64,000 nt of DNA from Casuarina equisetifolia. Its lineage: Eukaryota > Streptophyta > Magnoliopsida > Fagales > Casuarinaceae. The number at the start of each line of letters is the position of its first letter. Position 1 is the first letter of the stretch. The stretch lies in NCBI GenBank assembly GCA_028551475.1, contig CM052357.1, positions 11,703,931 through 11,767,930 of the forward strand. Reading direction: 5' to 3'. The position numbers were made by a program, and so were the translations under genes. The notes under the pieces are model-generated. The model searched no databases, had not been told where the DNA came from, and saw only the letters and a list, made by a program, of their open reading frames with translations. Below are positions 48,873 to 61,066 of the stretch, in pieces.

Positions 48873-49750
48873 GGACTAATGGTCAAAATGTGAAACAAAG
48901 GCCATGAGTGAAAATTGGAAACTATCAAAATGTTGGATTGTACACTTAGTTTTATTGAGAATAACAACATTTCAACATGTGAGACTACAAAACAAATTTA
49001 GCAAAAAATAGTGATAGTACATGAAAGGACTAAGAAAGCAAAGCAACAAAAGATTGTTATGATAGTTCATGACTATAAACATTTTATGATGAAACCTTCT
49101 AAAGTGATTAGTGAAATATTTAAAAAGTTTACATAATTAGATTATAAGCTTAAATTTCTTGGTAGTGTTTACTACAATAATGAAAATCTTATGATATCTT
49201 CCTAAAAATTGGAATGCTAAGATAATAACCAAAGAGAAGAAAAAGATTTATATACTTTATCTTTACATGAATTGGTTTATTTAAAGTCTCACAAGGTACA
49301 AATACCAAGGAGAGAAAGGGAAAAAGAGTAGAAACAAAGAAAGAATGTTGATTGGCTTAGCTTTTTTTTTTTTTTGTAATAAACATACATACCCATGCAC
49401 ACACTTAGTGTTAAACCTAGGACCAAAAGCTCACAAGTAGCAACTGTTTCTGACTAAGCTAGGTGCTTGTCAACCTTTTCTTAGCTTATGAGTGTGTTAT
49501 CAAGGTAACTGTTCATTTGAATTTACAGCTTGTCTATCCTTAAATAGAGACTCAATTTCTTCATTCTAATAGTTAGAAAATTGAATCAACCTTATGATCT
49601 CTTCTACCCTAGAGCTGTTATTGATTTAGTCAAAGTAACGAAGCAAAAGAATTAGAAACATTGTTAGGTTTTTTCCATCGGTATTGAGTTTATTACCATT
49701 GCTTAATGAAACAACTTCTTCCAAAATTGAAAACACTCACAACAATATTG
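48873..49750. other. AT-rich spacer, nothing recognised
   Basis: No gene, repeat unit or domain recognised beyond a T-run at about 49363-49375. Confidence 0.4.
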
Positions 49751-49754
49751 CCTT

Positions 49755-49795
49755 ATTCTTTTTATTTTATTTTATTTTATTTTATTTTATTTTTA
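49755..49795. repeat. (TTTTA)n microsatellite
   Basis: About seven TTTTA units. On the minus strand it is (TAAAA)n, which would fit the 3' tail of the minus-strand LINE fragment next to it. Confidence 0.85.
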
Positions 49796-50105
49796 CTTTT
49801 ATGAATATGTGAGTTTATTTGTCTAAGAAGAAAAGAATATAAAGTTTAAGGACATACTCCAACATTACAACTTATTTAAGAGAAAATCAAGGTTGAAATT
49901 TTCTAGTTATGACACAAAAATATTCTTCTAATAAAGATGCTCTCTCACATACTACTTTTTTAATTTTAGCTAATAAGATTAATATTTCAATAGCATTATT
50001 TTGAAAATATTTATGATTTTTTTCAAACCATATACAATAAATATATATTAAGAAAGAAAGACTAAGAAGCTTTGTAGCTAATTTTTTTTTAGTTGCCTTA
50101 ATCAT
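49796..50105 (-). mobile_element. 5'-truncated LINE C-terminal fragment
   Basis: The minus-strand frame 50105-49887 (72 codons, intact) contains 'LATKLLSLSFLIYIYCIWFE' and 'ILILLAKIKKVVCERA', the pattern of the region after the reverse transcriptase in plant L1-like LINEs. It runs toward the (TAAAA)n tail at 49755-49795. A related scrap lies at 2551-2720, and its tail-side sequence resembles 3361-3460. Confidence 0.55.
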
Positions 50106-51719
50106 CCATTATAATTTAGAATTTCAATTGTTGATGATCTTATGATAGCTTTGTTGTATAAGAATACTTCACCAAATTTGTCTAGTCCAAGTATATTGAA
50201 AAAAATGGAGTGTAATTTGCTTTCAAATGAAGACTTACAAAAATTATAGTACATGTTAATTGAGGGGACTATCAAAATAATGCATATTGCCTTATTCTTG
50301 TCTTTTTCTCTTCGTTGTTGTTTTTCTTTCCCATGTCCTCAGAGGCTTTCGTTTCACTTGCTTGAGAACTTGGGGAGCTTCAAGTGCCCCTTTACTTTTT
50401 TCTGGAACTTGTTTTCCGATGAATCCACGTGGGGAGCTAATAAAGTCTTCGTGTAACTTCCACAAAACTCCATCAAGTTGGGAACTTAGGAGCTTCACGC
50501 GACTTGGAACTCTAATGCAAAAGCTTCCGCTTATTTTTGGATTACGCAGCACAATCTTTACTTTTATCAGAACGACACCATGTGAGAGACTATGCGGGAA
50601 GTCTTGAACGGTGCAGGAACTTTCTGCTGTACACGACACACTTTCACAAGGTGCTTCTCAAAGCTTACTTGCATCTTTGCTTCACCAAAACATCACCGTG
50701 GGGCATGACTTGCATTCTAGTTGACTCAACTTCAAATTCAGTTAAGTTCCAAGCAGTGTGCAACAGCCTCCAGCAACGCTCATAGTTGCTAAAATAAGAC
50801 AAATATTAATTAAAGTATTTTGATTCCAAAAGAATTCATATCAAGATATTCATCAATATATTTATAGTTCAATATTTTTAAGAGTGACATGAATTTGGAC
50901 GGAGGAGAATATCACAAAGAGAATTTTCTCCCACATTTGGAAGGCAAGTATGAATTCTTGATCATGTAAGCAGCTATAACTATTCGTCTTATTGAATTAA
51001 CATTGTGGAATAAAACATATGCATGTGACATAAAAGACCAGTTAATAGCCTCCTCACAAAAGCTTTATGCTACAACCAAGAAAACCATCTAATGGGCCAG
51101 TTTGGTATATTTGATAGGTATATGTCATCAAATTGTGTGGAAGTATAGGAAAAGAGAAATAATGCTAATTCTGTAGGTGACAATTCCCACAAACCCCTTT
51201 TCAAGCTGTCCCTCTTGAGGTCACTTAGTCACCGATGTGCACCACCCGAAGTTATCAATAAACTACCACAATCTTTTAAGTACATTGAAAATTTATATTT
51301 CAAACTTTCTCATACTTGTTTACGTGCATACAAAATACATGTCAATCTCGAGTTAGCTTGAAGAAACTAAACAAGGTTTTGTTACCTTACTTGAATCCTT
51401 GCATCTTTGGTGTATCATCTGAATGGCCTAGCGGAAATGTGTTATGGTTGTTTTCTTCCATTCTACCCTGAATTCACCTTCTTTTAAGTGATGTATACAA
51501 ATTCAAGGTTCCAAGACAGAAGGTGTACAAAGTTTCTGCTGTCATTGCAAGATTTTCGTAGGGCACAGGTCCTAATTTGCCGAAAAATTCTTATTTCCAT
51601 TTGTCCTATTGAGGCCAAACTAAATCTCCCTTTTTGTGTATAGTTCTTGTAAATACTGTAATCTCGCAAAGTTGAGATTAAGCATCCTGTAGATCATGGA
51701 GAAACCCTTGGTTTTTCAG
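50106..51719. other. Unassigned sequence with small GC-richer block (50250-50790)
   Basis: The block 50250-50790 is less AT-rich than its surroundings and is open on several frames, including a minus-strand frame at 50292-50639 (115 codons) with a basic C terminus ('KRKPLRTWERKTTTKRKRQE') and plus-strand frames at 50287-50607 and 50537-50785. None shows a recognisable domain. It may be a gene fragment. The rest (50790-51719) holds nothing recognised. Confidence 0.3.
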
Positions 51720-52264
51720 CTTCTGTACTGAAACTTTTCCCATGGCGTTCTGTACGTTGAAAATAGGCGAAAAGGGTTCGAGGGGTGAACGACAATGTGA
51801 TGGCACCAGGATTCCTATCCCGGAAAGAACAATCGGAAACTCATGGAATTGGATTGTTTAAGATATTGTCAAAGTGAGTCATACCATGTTAGGACATGAA
51901 TTCTCAAATTCCACACTTTGGAACACAAAAAACTACAATTGGAAGAATACCTTGTTTATTGATACCAATTCAATAAAGAACATAATAACAATAACAAATT
52001 AACTAATAATATGAAACTATGAGTCCATTGATAAACTACTCCTAATAAAGCAATAATAATCTAAAGCTAAAAATAAGAGAAACTACTAATGATAAAATAA
52101 AGAATTCTTTTCATTGATGATAGATGATTATTCTAAGGCTGAGAATGCCTTATATGGACATAATAGAAATACTATTTCAACTCAAATTAGAACTCTAACA
52201 ATACTATATCTTATCTTATCATATCTTATCCTATCTTTAGTCTTCTAGAAACCTAATCCTAACA
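51720..52264 (-). mobile_element. Possible LTR fragment with (TATCT)n tract
   Basis: On the minus strand a TGTTAGGATTAGGTTTCTAG start at 52264 looks like an LTR beginning. It is preceded (minus) by an 'ATCCTTGAGGACAAGGG' segment (52281-52297), often seen just before the 3' LTR of plant Ty3/gypsy elements. A degenerate TATCT repeat covers about 52206-52240. The far end, duplication and coding remnants were not found. Confidence 0.3.
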
Positions 52265-52396
52265 ATCCTTACTCCTTCAAATAACCCTTGTCCTCAAGGA
52301 TTAACTTGGGTCAAGCCAGATCCTAACATACCACATGCATATAGTTTAATGTTGCAACTCTAGAAGGCAAAGTCAACAAGTTTTCCTTGCACATAA

Positions 52397-52896
52397 TGTT
52401 GGGGGAATTTAACAAAGTCGCATCAATCACATAGAGATAGAAAACACAAATATAAGAACACACACACCTAAACACAACGGATTTAAGAGATTCAAAATAT
52501 CATAATATCTTACATCCCTTGTAGTCTTTTCTCATTAGATTTTCTTATACATTCTCTCTCCTCAAATAGGTATCTCATGGATTCTCTCATTAACTAGAAT
52601 CCATAAGAAGGGGTTCTCTTAAACAATTAGCCCCCCATAGGGACTCTCTCAACTCACCCATTAGGTTTTTTCTATACTTCCCCTATTTACAAAGAAACCC
52701 TAAAGAAATCCTAAAGAAATCCTAGTTGAATACCACTAGGAAACCCTACTTTCATATAAGGATAAGAATCCTAACCTGATACTACTAAGAAACTTACTAC
52801 ATCTAGAAAATATTTCCTGATTCCACAATTACATAGAGACCTATGATTGTAATGACAACTATACCCTTTAACCTAATTGTTCCACCAATCCTAACA
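52397..52896 (-). repeat. 3' LTR of the 2.2 kb element
   Basis: Plus strand TGTTGGGGGAATTTAACAAA to CCACCAATCCTAACA. Aligns with 54128-54614 and, inverted, with 9590-10076. It is slightly longer than the other two because of small internal indels. The minus-strand purine run AAGGAAAAGA lies immediately inside (52897-52907). Confidence 0.88.
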
Positions 52897-52914
52897 ATCT
52901 TTTCCTTAGAACAA

Positions 52915-53225
52915 TTAGGTGCAACATTCTTACACCATAGAAAAGTATAGAGAATTTCTTCAAATTATCAACTATACAACCACAATCTTTAGAAAGAGAA
53001 ATATTGGAGAAACTCTTTTCATTTCCACAACTATAGTCTTTAAACAAATAAGGACTAAGGAAACTCTCTTCAACCATAATATTTTGAAAGAGAAGATTGT
53101 AAAAAACTCTCTTCAACTTCTATAACCACAATTTTTTTGATAGAGAAAGGTTGAAAAAACTCTCTTCAACTTTTGCAACCACAATCTTTTTTATAAAGAA
53201 AGATTGGACAAAACTATCTTCAAAA
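52915..53225. repeat. Internal tandem repeat of about 60 bp, 4-5 degenerate units
   Basis: Each unit contains an 'aaccacaatcttt' type block, an 'aaagagaaagattg' type block and an 'aaactctcttcaac' type block, in the same order, starting near 52965, 53025, 53070, 53125 and 53165. A minus-strand frame (53116-52868, 82 codons) spans several units and gives a repetitive Ser/Leu/Lys/Cys-containing peptide; coding significance is unclear. Confidence 0.65.
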
Positions 53226-54096
53226 CAAGCCCGCATCAATTGTGCCATCTTGCCTTTTCTTAAACCATGCATTTCTTAGATCATACCTCCTTAAGCACTT
53301 CCACTGCAGCCTTTTCTAGGTTACACCTCTCCTAGGCTATGTTTCTCTCTAGGCATTTACACATTATCGTGGGCTTCTTCCATTTAAATGTGTCCTCCAC
53401 CATGAGGCCTTCAATAAAAGTAAAAATCATGGGACTTCTACAACAATTAAGATCACTCGTCAAAATGCCCAACGAAGAGTCCACTTCCTATCCAAAATTG
53501 TTGGTGCTTCTCCAGAATCAACCATCAAAGTCTCAATACACTTTATCTGAATATCAATAAACTTGAAAATCCCAAACTTTTACTTCATCAATCACATTAA
53601 CATAAGAGCATCACGTCAACATAGGAACACAACAAGCTCCCCCTTAAACAACAATTGATCAACAAAATCAACAAAGTGCTCTCCCTCAAACATCAATATC
53701 TCCACCATTCTCTATTATCTGACGCCATAGCTTGAGCTAAAAAAACACAACAACTATCACAAACAATCTGATCAATATGATCATCAATCTAACAACTTTA
53801 AAAATATAGATCATTTCCAAAACATTATGTTCTTCAACAAAAATTTTCAATTTTGGCTTATAAATGCTTAGATATAGACAAAGAGACATAGATTTGTATT
53901 TTGCAAACCTCAATCCATAACTCAACAATGTATTCCGGATTATCTATATCAATATCATCCAAAATCAAACCGGATTTAGGGAAAGAGAAAATCTCACCTC
54001 AAAACACATCAATTTGCTTTTTCAATTGTGTTCACCATAGTTTGATTTGTCATCTATGGTCCTAATTTTCCACAGTCCACGCTCACTGCACCACTT

Positions 54097-54127
54097 ATTA
54101 GGAACCAAGTTTGTCTCCTATACCACT
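54097..54127 (-). other. Primer-binding site of the 2.2 kb element
   Basis: Minus strand immediately after the LTR reads AGTGGTATAGGAGACAAACT and continues 'TGGTTCC'. This resembles the initiator-tRNA-Met site (TGGTATCAGAGC) and its usual copia context, with changes at the CAGAGC part. Confidence 0.65.
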
Positions 54128-54614
54128 TGTTGGCGGAATTCAACAAAGTTGCATCAACCACACAGAGATAGAACACACAAATATAAGAACGCACACATCC
54201 AAACACATCAAATTTAAGAGATTCAAAACATCATAATGTCCTATGTCTCTTGTAGTCTCTTCTTATTAGATTTTCTCATACATTCCCTCTCCTCAAATAG
54301 GTATTTCGTGGATTCTCTCATTAACTAGAATCCATGAGAGGGGGTTCTCTTCAACAATTAGCTCCCTATGGGAACTCTCTCAACTTGTCTACTAGATTTC
54401 TCTATACTTCTCTTATTTATAGAAAAGCCCTAAAGAAATCTTACTTGAATACCACTAGGAAAACCTACTTACATATAAGATAAGAATCCTAACCTGATAC
54501 TACCAGGAAAACTCACTACATCTAGAAGATATTTCTAGTTCCATAATTACATAGAGACATATGATTGTAATGACAACCATACCCTTTAACCTAATTGTTC
54601 CACTAATCCTAACA
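54128..54614 (-). repeat. 5' LTR of the 2.2 kb element
   Basis: Plus strand TGTTGGCGGAATTCAACAAA to CACTAATCCTAACA. Same length as the solo LTR at 9590-10076. Confidence 0.88.
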
Positions 54615-57244
54615 ATAATGCATCACAGAAGATGTATTTCTTTTTCTTTGTTTTCGGACTCTCTAGAAATAACTCGTGGTACCTATCCAGGGAAAGACAA
54701 CTTGGATATCATTGAATTAATATTTGAGGAAAATTTCGCTGTTATCTAAATTTTTAGGTAATTCTAGGGAATGAATAAACGTTGACAGCTTCAAGTTTGG
54801 TATTTCAAAAGGAGTCAACAGATTTCTGAAGGCTTTATTTTGGTTGCAAGACGAAATCAACAGAATAAAAGAGGTATATAGTGTTGTCAAGCGTACAAAA
54901 GCCTTCAGTTGTAAGTCTAACCTCATTTGACATTGGAAGTCGAACCCCATCGTAGAAGTCGCACATTCTTGACGACTATGCAGCGTTGGTACAGTTGGGA
55001 TTCAACCCAACAAGCTGCTTTCTTGTAGATGTAGTGCAACACCAGAACCGGCCTTCTTATTCATGTCTTCTGTAGAAAGGAGATCAAAATCTTTTAGACG
55101 TTTGGAAAGGTAGCATTTAAGACAACGTCTCAATATATGTTTAAGGAATGTGATTCACTTCCAATTTATGATGTAGGAAAAGTTGAAGGGGTAGGCACCA
55201 GAAACATAAACCCTATATCACTTGGTGGAAAATGAATCCGAGGGTCACATATGCTCCATGCATTGGATTGCATTGTGATGACACAAATTTCAAATAATAA
55301 GTCATGATTAGAGTAAGTAGTATAAAATAATCACACCTAGAGCACAAGATTTTATGCGCATCTCTTACTACAGACCATCAGGAAGAAATTTACGAACCAA
55401 CGCTTAGGTACAGATAACAGTAAAGAAAAAAACTTGAAATACAAAATGAATACATTAGATCTCACCCTCACACAGGAAAAGATAACTTTTCTTTAGATAA
55501 TGGTTTAGAATATATGAAAAAAAAAATAGTATGAGAAAAAGAAAGAGAGCACAAAACTCTGTCATTTCTCTTTTTTTCCTCTTCGATCTCTCTAAACAAA
55601 AAGATCCGACTATCCTAGATTTGTATCGAGTGAGTGTTCACTAAGAAACAGGGAAAATCTCAACACCTCAAAAAAAAAAAAAAAAGTTCAAGAAACTTGA
55701 TAAAGTTCGCTTGGAAAGTGAAATATCGATACCACAAGACTCTTAACATTTCATGCAAGCTTCCCCACCTTCAAAGAGTAACATTCAAGAAAATCAAAGC
55801 ATATAAAGGGTGGAAACTTCCACTACATTATCAAATCAACAAGAAATAGTATCAAGAAAGAATATTAATTTGGGAATGGATTAAAAACTCTATCCGATAG
55901 AAGAGATGCAGTAGATTCCAGTGTTTTGAAAGTAATAGCTGATTGAAGGGGGACCTTGGTTAGGACGTTGAATATCAAAGTGACCCTTTTTGGGGTAAGC
56001 TGAACTTATCACATTTGTTCTCACAAAGACCAGTTGATCTTGAGCCACTATAAGGGAAGACTGCCACTATTGATTTGAATGCCGGTTGCTATGGTTTCTC
56101 AAACGGAAAGGCATAAACTCCTAAAAAGGGGGAGAAATGAAAAACTGTAGTAGAAAAATCATTTTTCTACTAAAACGAGAAGATGATTAAGCAAAAGACT
56201 AAGGAAGATGAAGGTAGAGATGGTAAAAGAAGGAAGGAGGATAGCGAGACATGGAATGAGGTTAGATCTAGGGAAAAGGAAGCAAGATCTGAATGAATGC
56301 CACTCTTTGTGGAATAGATCACAGTAACAGTACAATGGAAGAAAATTAACTAGTATAAGAATAAACATAATTTCTTCACAATGAGGTGCATCCATAACAG
56401 AAGTTGATAAGGAAAAGTTAATTGATCAAATGTGGAAGAAAATTACAAAAGGCATTTCACTATCAAACACAAGACAAGGAAAATATACCTTTTACATAAT
56501 TTCCTCGTTACACATACAAATAAAAAAAATCATGGAAAAAAGGAATACATTGCTGCTCAAGCCTATAAATTCTCCATGTGAGGCTGCTCAAAGATCTTTC
56601 TTTCTTTCTTTTTTGCTTTTTTCTATTTTTCCATATTTCCCTTCGTTTTGTGCGCCTTGAAGTGTTCTTCGTTCTCTGCAAATAAAAGAAACCATTATGG
56701 GACAGCGAGTGCCGAACAAGAAATAGCAAATGTTGGCCGAGGAAAAGACAAAAAGATAGAAGCAAGTTGTCTAAGGAAGGTTCATAAAAGTTGCTCGTAA
56801 AGGACAAGCTTCGGACGACCATACGTTTTAGTATTTAATGCACCCCTCTCCCGCGTTTACATGGACAAGACTTCTTGCACCATACCCACAGAGTAGCCCA
56901 GTCTACCACCTGTACATATAGGAGTGGTAAGCTAAATTGTGGGTATAGTGCATGAAACTGCAAGTAGCGTGCTTCAAAATTCAAGCCATCATATTAATGA
57001 TAAAAAGTCTTTTCAATCCAAAGGTAACTGCGTTAGTCTTATCTCTACCAAACGTGACAGGGATTGTACCGACCTTCTTTGGACATGCGGTTACTATATT
57101 AGACAGTCTTTGAAACACTACTACCAATGAGAATTGAACATATATTCTGGAACTTCGGAGTAGAAAGAACCATTTATTTTTAACTTTCTTTAATGTTTCT
57201 CCTGAAACGATCATTTTAAAGTTTGAAGGCAAAAAGATAATGAC

Positions 57245-58069
57245 GATGGTGGGTGCACCATCAATTTAATTGAAAAGTTGGTTCCAACAATGTTAGTAAC
57301 ATGCTTTCGATTTCCTTTGATGGAACCAAAGCTTTTTGCATCGCATGGTTGTTGGGGGACTTCTCTACTTTATTCATAAATCTAGAGACGTCCGGAGGGG
57401 TTGAAAATGACGTGTGGATGCAATGGTTTCCAGCTTTCAACGCGTAAATTTCTTGAAGTGATATTCCTTAACTGCTGTTTCTTTCCAAGCCTGTCCCAAA
57501 TCATACATTGAATGCTGAAAGAGATCTGCATACATTTTTTCTTCTTTGCCGACGATGTTAGGAATCCGGCTTAACTACTTGCTTTTGAGATGGGCAGTTG
57601 AGGTTACTGCTACTGCTACTGTTTTCTTTTCTGATACTTTTGTATTTTTTTATCATTTCCAAAAACTGGAGGACACTCATAATGTCAGAGACAGCGACAT
57701 TAAAGGCGTGAGCGTTTCTCTTCAGATGAGTAGATTGCGCAGGGAATCAGGCAACGGCTGACAAATTAATTGCATTGCTACGGTGGAACTCGTGGGGCAC
57801 ATGCTAGTGTTTTGCCACTGCCACAGCATTCTCGGTCTACGGTCCCCTACACGAGGTCTGAAGAAAATATGGTTTATCTTTGTTCTTTTCCTTTCACAGA
57901 TTAAAAAAAAAAAAGACCCTTAGCCACTTCCGTAACTACCTTTCCTATTTATTACATTTCAAAGCCCAAAAAAGAAAATACGTGTCGCGTAGGAGTTAAA
58001 TTTCTTGGTCACAGGTACACTTCACATCAGTGGTGGGTGCACCATCAATGTTTTGATTGACAAGTTGCC
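57245..58069. repeat. Pair of direct repeats with a hairpin core
   Basis: 57245-57291 and 58031-58069 share 'ggtgggtgcaccatcaat' then 'ttgaaaagttg / ttgacaagttg'. In the first copy GATGGTG-GGTG-CACCATC is a perfect 7 bp stem with a 4-base loop; the second keeps the inner 5 bp. About 785 bp apart, same orientation. Confidence 0.6.
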
Positions 58070-59593
58070 CACGTGCTTCGTAAGTCTTAAATTGGCTTTA
58101 ACTTGATCACATGAAAGATGTAAGACGCAGTTGTCATAATTCTTAAGGAATGGTCCAAGTACCTAATTTGTCTTGCTGGGGTCTTAATGATTCCCATCAC
58201 AACCTAATTGAAGTTCTCCCAACTGAAATGTATGAGTTTTTTTCTCGGGGATGTTTCTTTCTAAGAACCACTAATAAATCCTAAGAGCAAAAGAGACCCA
58301 CATGAGAAATTGAGAGTCACGTAATGATTTGGTGGATCATATTATTAATTTTTACGTACAATCGTATAGTTGTATCTATTTAAGTACAACACATATCAAC
58401 TTAAAGATTACTTCAACTTAAATTTGTCAAAATAGAGTACTCCTTGACGATAACTATGCTTTCAATCCAATTTCTTGTTAATCAAGAGTTGTGATATTAA
58501 GTAAAATTTCTTGATGATTAGGATAATGCTTTTATGTAAAAGAAATCCTTTGTTAGCTTATAGAAGTTTTGGTCCAATTTTCCTTTTTGTTCAAGGCATA
58601 GTCAATTAAAGTGCTCTTTTTTTTTAAAAAAAAATATATTCTGAGTTTAAAGGGCTATATGCTCCCGTTCAAAATTGAAAAGAAAGAAAACCTTTACTAA
58701 TTCTAACTTATATGAAATTATTGCCTCAGAACAGGCTAGTTGAAGTGTATGTTTAAGTTATAAGGTACCAATGGGTACACCTGAAGAAATGGAAATATAC
58801 TGACGCCTTGATAATGTACTTTTTGTGACACATCTTAGTAACCAACACAAAAGTGTTAAATTTCGTAATTAGTGACTACAATTTATTAATTTCTCTAGAC
58901 TATAATGTTTTTATGGGTGGTCTAATTTTCTTTAGCATACACACTGATATTAGATTTAAGATTTAAGACTATATACCTACTAAAATAATTGTGGTTCAAT
59001 AAAGAGAATAGAAAAAGACATGCAGGCCTACAAATAAACAAACACCAAAACTGTTTAGATTACTATTTTGACAACACACTTATATTAAGACATCTTTTCA
59101 CTTATAACATACCAAATTCATAGAATATAGGATTAAAAGCTTTCCAGATGAATCCGCATTTTAAGACAATTAGATTATATTTTATTTTCTAACAGAAACA
59201 AGCTTAAAAGAAAAATTCTCTGATGGATTTCATTTTGTGTAAAATCTTTCAAACTTCATCATAATTTTTCTGGGGCCGAGGCATCCATATGGGTTTCGGG
59301 CTTCCCATACATCCTATATCTCCTATTGCTCTTCAGGAAGCTCTGGCGACCCCGGGGATCAGGTGTTGGTGCAAGGAAAGCGATGGAAGTATATTGGAGA
59401 GAGCTGATTTAGTTTACGAGCACACTGATAGAGTCTTAGAATGGTTGGAGGAAAGCGAAGGCTTGATGAATCATAGCGGTAAAACCAGGTTGGGGTGGGT
59501 TAGGTGAGAACAGGTCACTTCATTCATAGCTACCGAGGTTGGATGAAAGTAAAGACAAGTGACCCTGGTGCTTACTTTCGCTTGCTTATGGTT

Positions 59594-59634
59594 CCACCCC
59601 CACACCACCCCCACCCACACCCGCACCCACCCCT
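59594..59634. repeat. C/A-rich low-complexity tract
   Basis: Repeats of 'ccaccccc / cacccacac' followed by a CT and T run. Confidence 0.8.
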
Positions 59635-61066
59635 CTCTTTTTTTTCCCTTTTGGTATCTCTGTTAACGTTCTCCTGAGCATCGTATGCGACTGGTATCCA
59701 AAGAAATCTAGGCGAACACCGGCGTGAAGGATCTCACTCGTCGAGGAGAGTCAAAAAGCTAAGCAGGGATCTTGGCTTTGATTTTTCCTTTGAATCTCAA
59801 AGATAGTGGCAGCATTCTGGCACGGTCAAAACAGTCTCAAATGGGAATTGAGGTCCTCCCTTAAGATACAGGAATCTTAACCTAAGAGTAACTAGGTTTG
59901 GTTCCTTTTGTAGATGAGTATTACGGTCCAAACTTAATTTAGTTAGGTTCTAAGTATTTATTTTTATTCAAGTTAGGATTCAGCTGAATTAGTTAGGATT
60001 TAGGGAGTTAGTCAGATTCTAAGTATAGGGCCGATGTGGACATGATCTAATATGTGACAACTTTATGATGTTAGCACAATGAATGGAATTAGACTTGTTT
60101 GTTTCGAGTGTTTTATGTCTTCTCCCTCCCCTATGGAGCCACCTGGTTTCCTAGGATTTATGTTTCCTATGAATCTAAATTCAACCCAAGATATCTAAAA
60201 CCCGTTCCTATTTTCTCCTTAGGTTGTTCACAACTGCCAAGAACAGCCAACAACCTCACGACAGGATCTAGTTACGTTCTCTGAGGAATATACTAATGAT
60301 CTTCATCAGTTGCAGGGCTTAGCAACTTGCGTTTATCCTACCAGTCATGCCCCACTGTTACTTCGTGACTTTTCCTTCAAGAGATTACAGGCAAACTTTA
60401 TGGCACGAAGGAACCTCTGAAGAAATAAACGCTTGCCATGAGAAGCACAAGCAAGTGCATTCGATATAAATGCATCTATTATGTTATGAATCAATAATTA
60501 CTGTGCGCATGTATTCTTGCCAAGCCAGACGGGTATAGACTATTTCGAAGGTGCAATGAACGTTGTTTCGTTTATCTAGGTAACGTGCAAGATTTCTTAT
60601 GAAGAATGGAAAATAGCAAGCCGGTTGGTTTCTCTATTCTAAACAAAGATCAACCAGTTTTAGCCACTGCAAGATTTGAGATTGATGATTTTTTTTTAAT
60701 CAAGCAAAAACATATATATAAAATACATCAATACAAAATTGTTAGGAGTAAACCCCTATGAGAAGATCTTATATATCATATAAAAAATAGTTTTGTCAAA
60801 TTTCCAAGCATGCTAAATAAGCAGGTTTTAATAATTTTGTAAATCTTTACAACACAACGAAATTTCTCTTACAATCCTTTTGAATTGAGATTGATGATGT
60901 TAATCTGAACCAGGGGAATTGTTCATGCATTTACGACACTTGATCAGAGGCAATACATACTAAACTCTATTTTGGTGTGGGCTAAATTTTGCTACATTTA
61001 AGGTCTAAAGGGTCTAGTTATTCTTGTATGACATTGAGATTTCAGCCCCCGGCGTCAGATCCCTCT

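Larger units (their letters stand above)
52397..54614 (-). mobile_element. Non-autonomous copia-like LTR retrotransposon, 2.2 kb
   Basis: Two direct LTRs, 52397-52896 (500 bp) and 54128-54614 (487 bp), each TG..CA on either strand, enclose 1.23 kb. Minus-strand orientation is set by a primer-binding site next to the right LTR and a purine run next to the left one. Flanking sequence is attat/-ttat (minus strand), a target duplication missing one A. The internal region has no pol frame; its left half is a degenerate tandem repeat (52915-53225). It must have relied on proteins from other elements. A solo LTR of the same family lies at 9590-10076. Confidence 0.85.
54615..61066. other. Long spacer without a recognised gene
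   Basis: 6.4 kb without a gene I can support. Contents: A15 run at 55673-55687; a 72-codon open frame at 59289-59507 (plus) with no recognised domain; A-run at 57903-57914; duplicated hairpin-bearing segments at 57245-57291 and 58031-58069 (listed separately); a C/A-rich low-complexity tract at 59594-59634. Open frames on both strands at 56159-56822 overlap and look like AT-rich chance frames. Confidence 0.45.

Noticed and set aside
56159..56822. Open frames on both strands, up to 104 codons
   Set aside because: Overlapping, Leu/Lys/Phe-rich products of AT-biased sequence without motifs or splice context.
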